NCBI GenBank assembly: GCA_035455265.1
Contig: DATIFK010000219.1
Span: forward strand, 1-6,952
DNA length: 6,952 nt
Direction: 5' to 3'
DNA from: MGOM01 sp035455265
GTDB taxonomy: Bacteria > Chloroflexota > Anaerolineae > Anaerolineales > E44-bin32
Below the pieces are notes generated by a model that made no database searches, was not told where the DNA came from, and saw only the letters and a list, made by a program, of their open reading frames with translations. Shown piece after piece: positions 5,847-6,952 of this stretch. Position 1 is the stretch's first letter, and each line of letters begins with the position of its first letter. A program made the position numbers and the translations under genes.

Positions 5847-6701
5847 ATGGACCGGAGCCCCGCCCTCGGCGCCGAAGGCTCCTCCGCCGTGCCGCCGCGT
5901 CGGCCCCGGCTGCCGCGCTGGCTCGGCATCGTCTTCCCGGCGCTGGTGGCGGTCGGCGCCGGCTTCGCCGCCGTCTACTCCGTCGACCGCTCGACGCTGC
6001 CCCTGGCGCTGGTGATGGCGACGCCCATCGGCCTCGGCCTGGCCGCCGGCGCCGTCACTCGCTGGAGCATGCGCGATCGCCCGATGCTCGTACGCTGGAC
6101 GGTCGCTGTGGCAGCGGTGACCGTTGGTCTGTTGACGGTTGGGTTGCTGACCGGCGGAGCTGCCGGCATCTTGCCCTGGAGCGGAGGCGGCGGGGTCCAG
6201 TGGATCGAGGTCGCCGAGCTCGTTGCGGCGGGAGCGATGGCCGCGCTGGTTCTTGTCGCCTGGCGCCGACCGGCGCCGATCGGAACGCCCGCGGCACCTT
6301 CTCGGCCCCACGTCGAGCCACGTCCGTCTCCTGTGGCGGTTTCGCCCGACCTGCCGGATGGGCTTCGGCCGTCGCCGCCTCTCGGCTCCTGGTGGACTCG
6401 GACCTGGGGCGCGCTGCGCGGCCGTTTCCAGCCCGAGCCGGGCCCGCGATTGGTGGGCGTGGCGAGCGTGCGGCCTTCCCGCAAGCGGCGAAAGCGCAGC
6501 GACATCCGCCTGACGGGCGCCGAGGAAGATCGCTGCCCGTACTGCCTGACGCCCGTGATCGACGGCGATCCGCGCGGCGTCGTCATCTGTCCCGTCTGCC
6601 ACACGCCGCACCACGCCGACTGCTGGGCGGTCACCGGCGCCTGCCAGGTGCCGCACGCCTACGCATCCCCAACACGAGCCGAGAGGTCCAGCCATGAGTG
6701 A
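5847..6701 (+). CDS. Four-TM membrane protein with C-terminal prokaryotic RING-like domain (E3 candidate)
   Basis: 284 residues from ATG 5847, with AAGGA 5 nt upstream and only 1 nt after the E1 stop. Four hydrophobic segments lie at about residues 25-46, 50-71, 84-105 and 117-139. Positive charges before TM1, between TM2 and TM3, and after TM4 predict both ends in the cytoplasm. A Pro-rich linker (141-180) and a basic stretch (KRRKR, 213-217) lead to a binuclear-type zinc domain at 230-270. Its ligand pattern is C230-x2-C233-x14-C248-x2-C251-x3/4-H255/H256-x2/3-C259-W-x5-C266, with H270 a possible last ligand. This HHxxCW pattern is that of the prokaryotic RING-finger (Prok-RING) families reported next to E1, E2 and ubiquitin-like genes. 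By analogy it would recruit an E2 and direct ubiquitin-like tagging at the membrane; this is inferred. It could instead be a non-catalytic zinc-binding membrane anchor. The reading frame ends with an 8-nt overlap with the Ubl gene. Confidence 0.85.
   Translation: MDRSPALGAEGSSAVPPRRPRLPRWLGIVFPALVAVGAGFAAVYSVDRSTLPLALVMATPIGLGLAAGAVTRWSMRDRPMLVRWTVAVAAVTVGLLTVGLLTGGAAGILPWSGGGGVQWIEVAELVAAGAMAALVLVAWRRPAPIGTPAAPSRPHVEPRPSPVAVSPDLPDGLRPSPPLGSWWTRTWGALRGRFQPEPGPRLVGVASVRPSRKRRKRSDIRLTGAEEDRCPYCLTPVIDGDPRGVVICPVCHTPHHADCWAVTGACQVPHAYASPTRAERSSHE
6681..6687 (+). promoter_or_regulatory. Ribosome binding site of the Ubl gene
   Basis: GAGAGGT lies 6 nt before ATG 6694, inside the last codons of the RING gene. 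Together with the ATGAGTGA overlap it supports ATG 6694 as the start and suggests translational coupling. Confidence 0.6.
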
Positions 6702-6952
6702 TCGCGTTTCGCATCCCGGAGGGGATCGCGCTTCGTCGCGCAGCACCCCGGAGGGGCATCCCGCAGGGGACATCCCCGTGACGATCGTGCTGCCCAGCGG
6801 AGGCGCGCGCAACGCCGAGGTGCCCGTGGATGTGCCGGTGCGCGAGTTGTTGGCCGAGCTGACGTCGTTGCTGAAGCTGCCAACGACCGGCCCCGACGGG
6901 CGCCCGATGGGCTACCGCCTGGACAGCAAGGCGCTCGGTCGCGAGCTGCTCG
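6694..6952 (+). CDS. YukD/EsaB-like ubiquitin-like protein (3'-truncated by window edge)
   Basis: The first 86 residues are visible; the frame is still open at the last base. Residues 1-26 are a hydrophilic, Gly/Pro/Ser-rich extension that looks disordered. From residue 27 the sequence reads as the first half of a beta-grasp fold. Strand 1 is IPVTIVLPSGG, strand 2 is NAEVPVDVPV, and a helix follows as RELLAELTSLLKLP. Next comes GPDGRPMGYRLDSKALGREL, where YukD-like proteins have a strand and a loop. The 'V-P-x-D-V-P-V-x-E-L' turn into the helix is typical of YukD/EsaB-type ubiquitin-like domains. In this operon it is best read as the modifier activated by the E1. The diagnostic C-terminal tail (Gly-Gly or similar, or a multi-domain continuation) lies beyond the window. 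A second possible start is GTG 6778 (residue 29), preceded by AGGGG, which would give the bare domain. YukD/EsaB proteins also belong to type VII secretion, but no such genes are seen here. Confidence 0.75.
   Translation, partial: MSDRVSHPGGDRASSRSTPEGHPAGDIPVTIVLPSGGARNAEVPVDVPVRELLAELTSLLKLPTTGPDGRPMGYRLDSKALGRELL
6715..6769 (+). repeat. Three copies of a 10-base motif in the 5' end of the Ubl gene
   Basis: CCCGGAGGGG occurs at 6715-6724 and 6747-6756, and a one-mismatch copy (CCCGCAGGGG) at 6760-6769. Two copies are in the same frame and encode HPGGD and HPAGD; the middle one is in another frame. This marks the N-terminal extension as low-complexity, recently expanded sequence. Confidence 0.45.

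Noticed and set aside
4370..5929. 519-codon minus-strand open frame opposite the E1 gene
   Set aside because: Its protein is Gln/Arg/His-rich with no recognisable domain. It is the expected antisense shadow of a high-GC gene whose plus-strand protein has clear E1 motifs.
6694..6952. Type VII secretion YukD/EsaB component
   Set aside because: Sequence resemblance exists, but no WXG100, EssC/EccC or other secretion gene is visible and the operon partners are E1 and RING. Not fully excluded, because the right side is unseen.
1..6952. tRNA, rRNA, CRISPR array or insertion sequence
   Set aside because: I saw no tRNA-like cloverleaf, no regular spaced repeats, and no transposase or terminal inverted repeats anywhere in the window.

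Overview
The window is GC-rich (my estimate is the mid-60s percent) with closely packed genes. Protein flavour suggests an uncultured or environmental Chloroflexota-like (Anaerolineae-type) bacterium. The pointers are the secreted lipoprotein type, the ThiF/E1 type with a RING-and-ubiquitin-like neighbourhood, and the multi-pass membrane protein. This assignment is recalled family resemblance, not a search result.

Left part (1-3293, plus strand): the 3' half of a chromate-transporter (CHR family, ChrA-like) gene that starts before the window; a ~195-base gap; an MFS permease (972-2204), possibly preceded by a 7-codon leader ORF whose stop overlaps the permease start; and, 3 bases after its stop, a multi-pass membrane protein of unknown function (2208-3293). 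A perfect 14-bp inverted repeat (3317-3346) lies between this run and the convergent next gene.

Middle (3376-4207): a minus-strand predicted lipoprotein gene (start GTG at 3915), then a divergent intergenic region. This region carries a good sigma70-type promoter for the rightward operon (TTGACT-18-TACAAT, 4142-4171). Immediately after the -10 box lies a perfect TGGTNNNACCA palindrome (4181-4191), the operator type of FadR/PdhR-like GntR regulators.

Right part (4208-6952, plus strand) is the most interesting piece. It is a compact operon for what looks like a bacterial ubiquitin-like conjugation system. Gene 1 encodes a GntR-type winged-helix DNA-binding domain fused to a ThiF/E1-like adenylating enzyme with a C-terminal zinc ribbon. 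Gene 2 encodes a four-TM membrane protein with a cytoplasmic C-terminal prokaryotic RING-like zinc domain, an E3 candidate. Gene 3, cut by the window end, encodes a YukD/EsaB-like beta-grasp ubiquitin-like protein. Gaps are 1 nt between genes 1 and 2 and an 8-nt overlap between genes 2 and 3. The GntR domain plus the matching operator in its own promoter suggests that the activating enzyme controls transcription of its own operon. An E2-like protein, a JAB/deubiquitinase-like protease and the C-terminal tail of the ubiquitin-like protein would be expected just beyond the right edge; they cannot be seen here.
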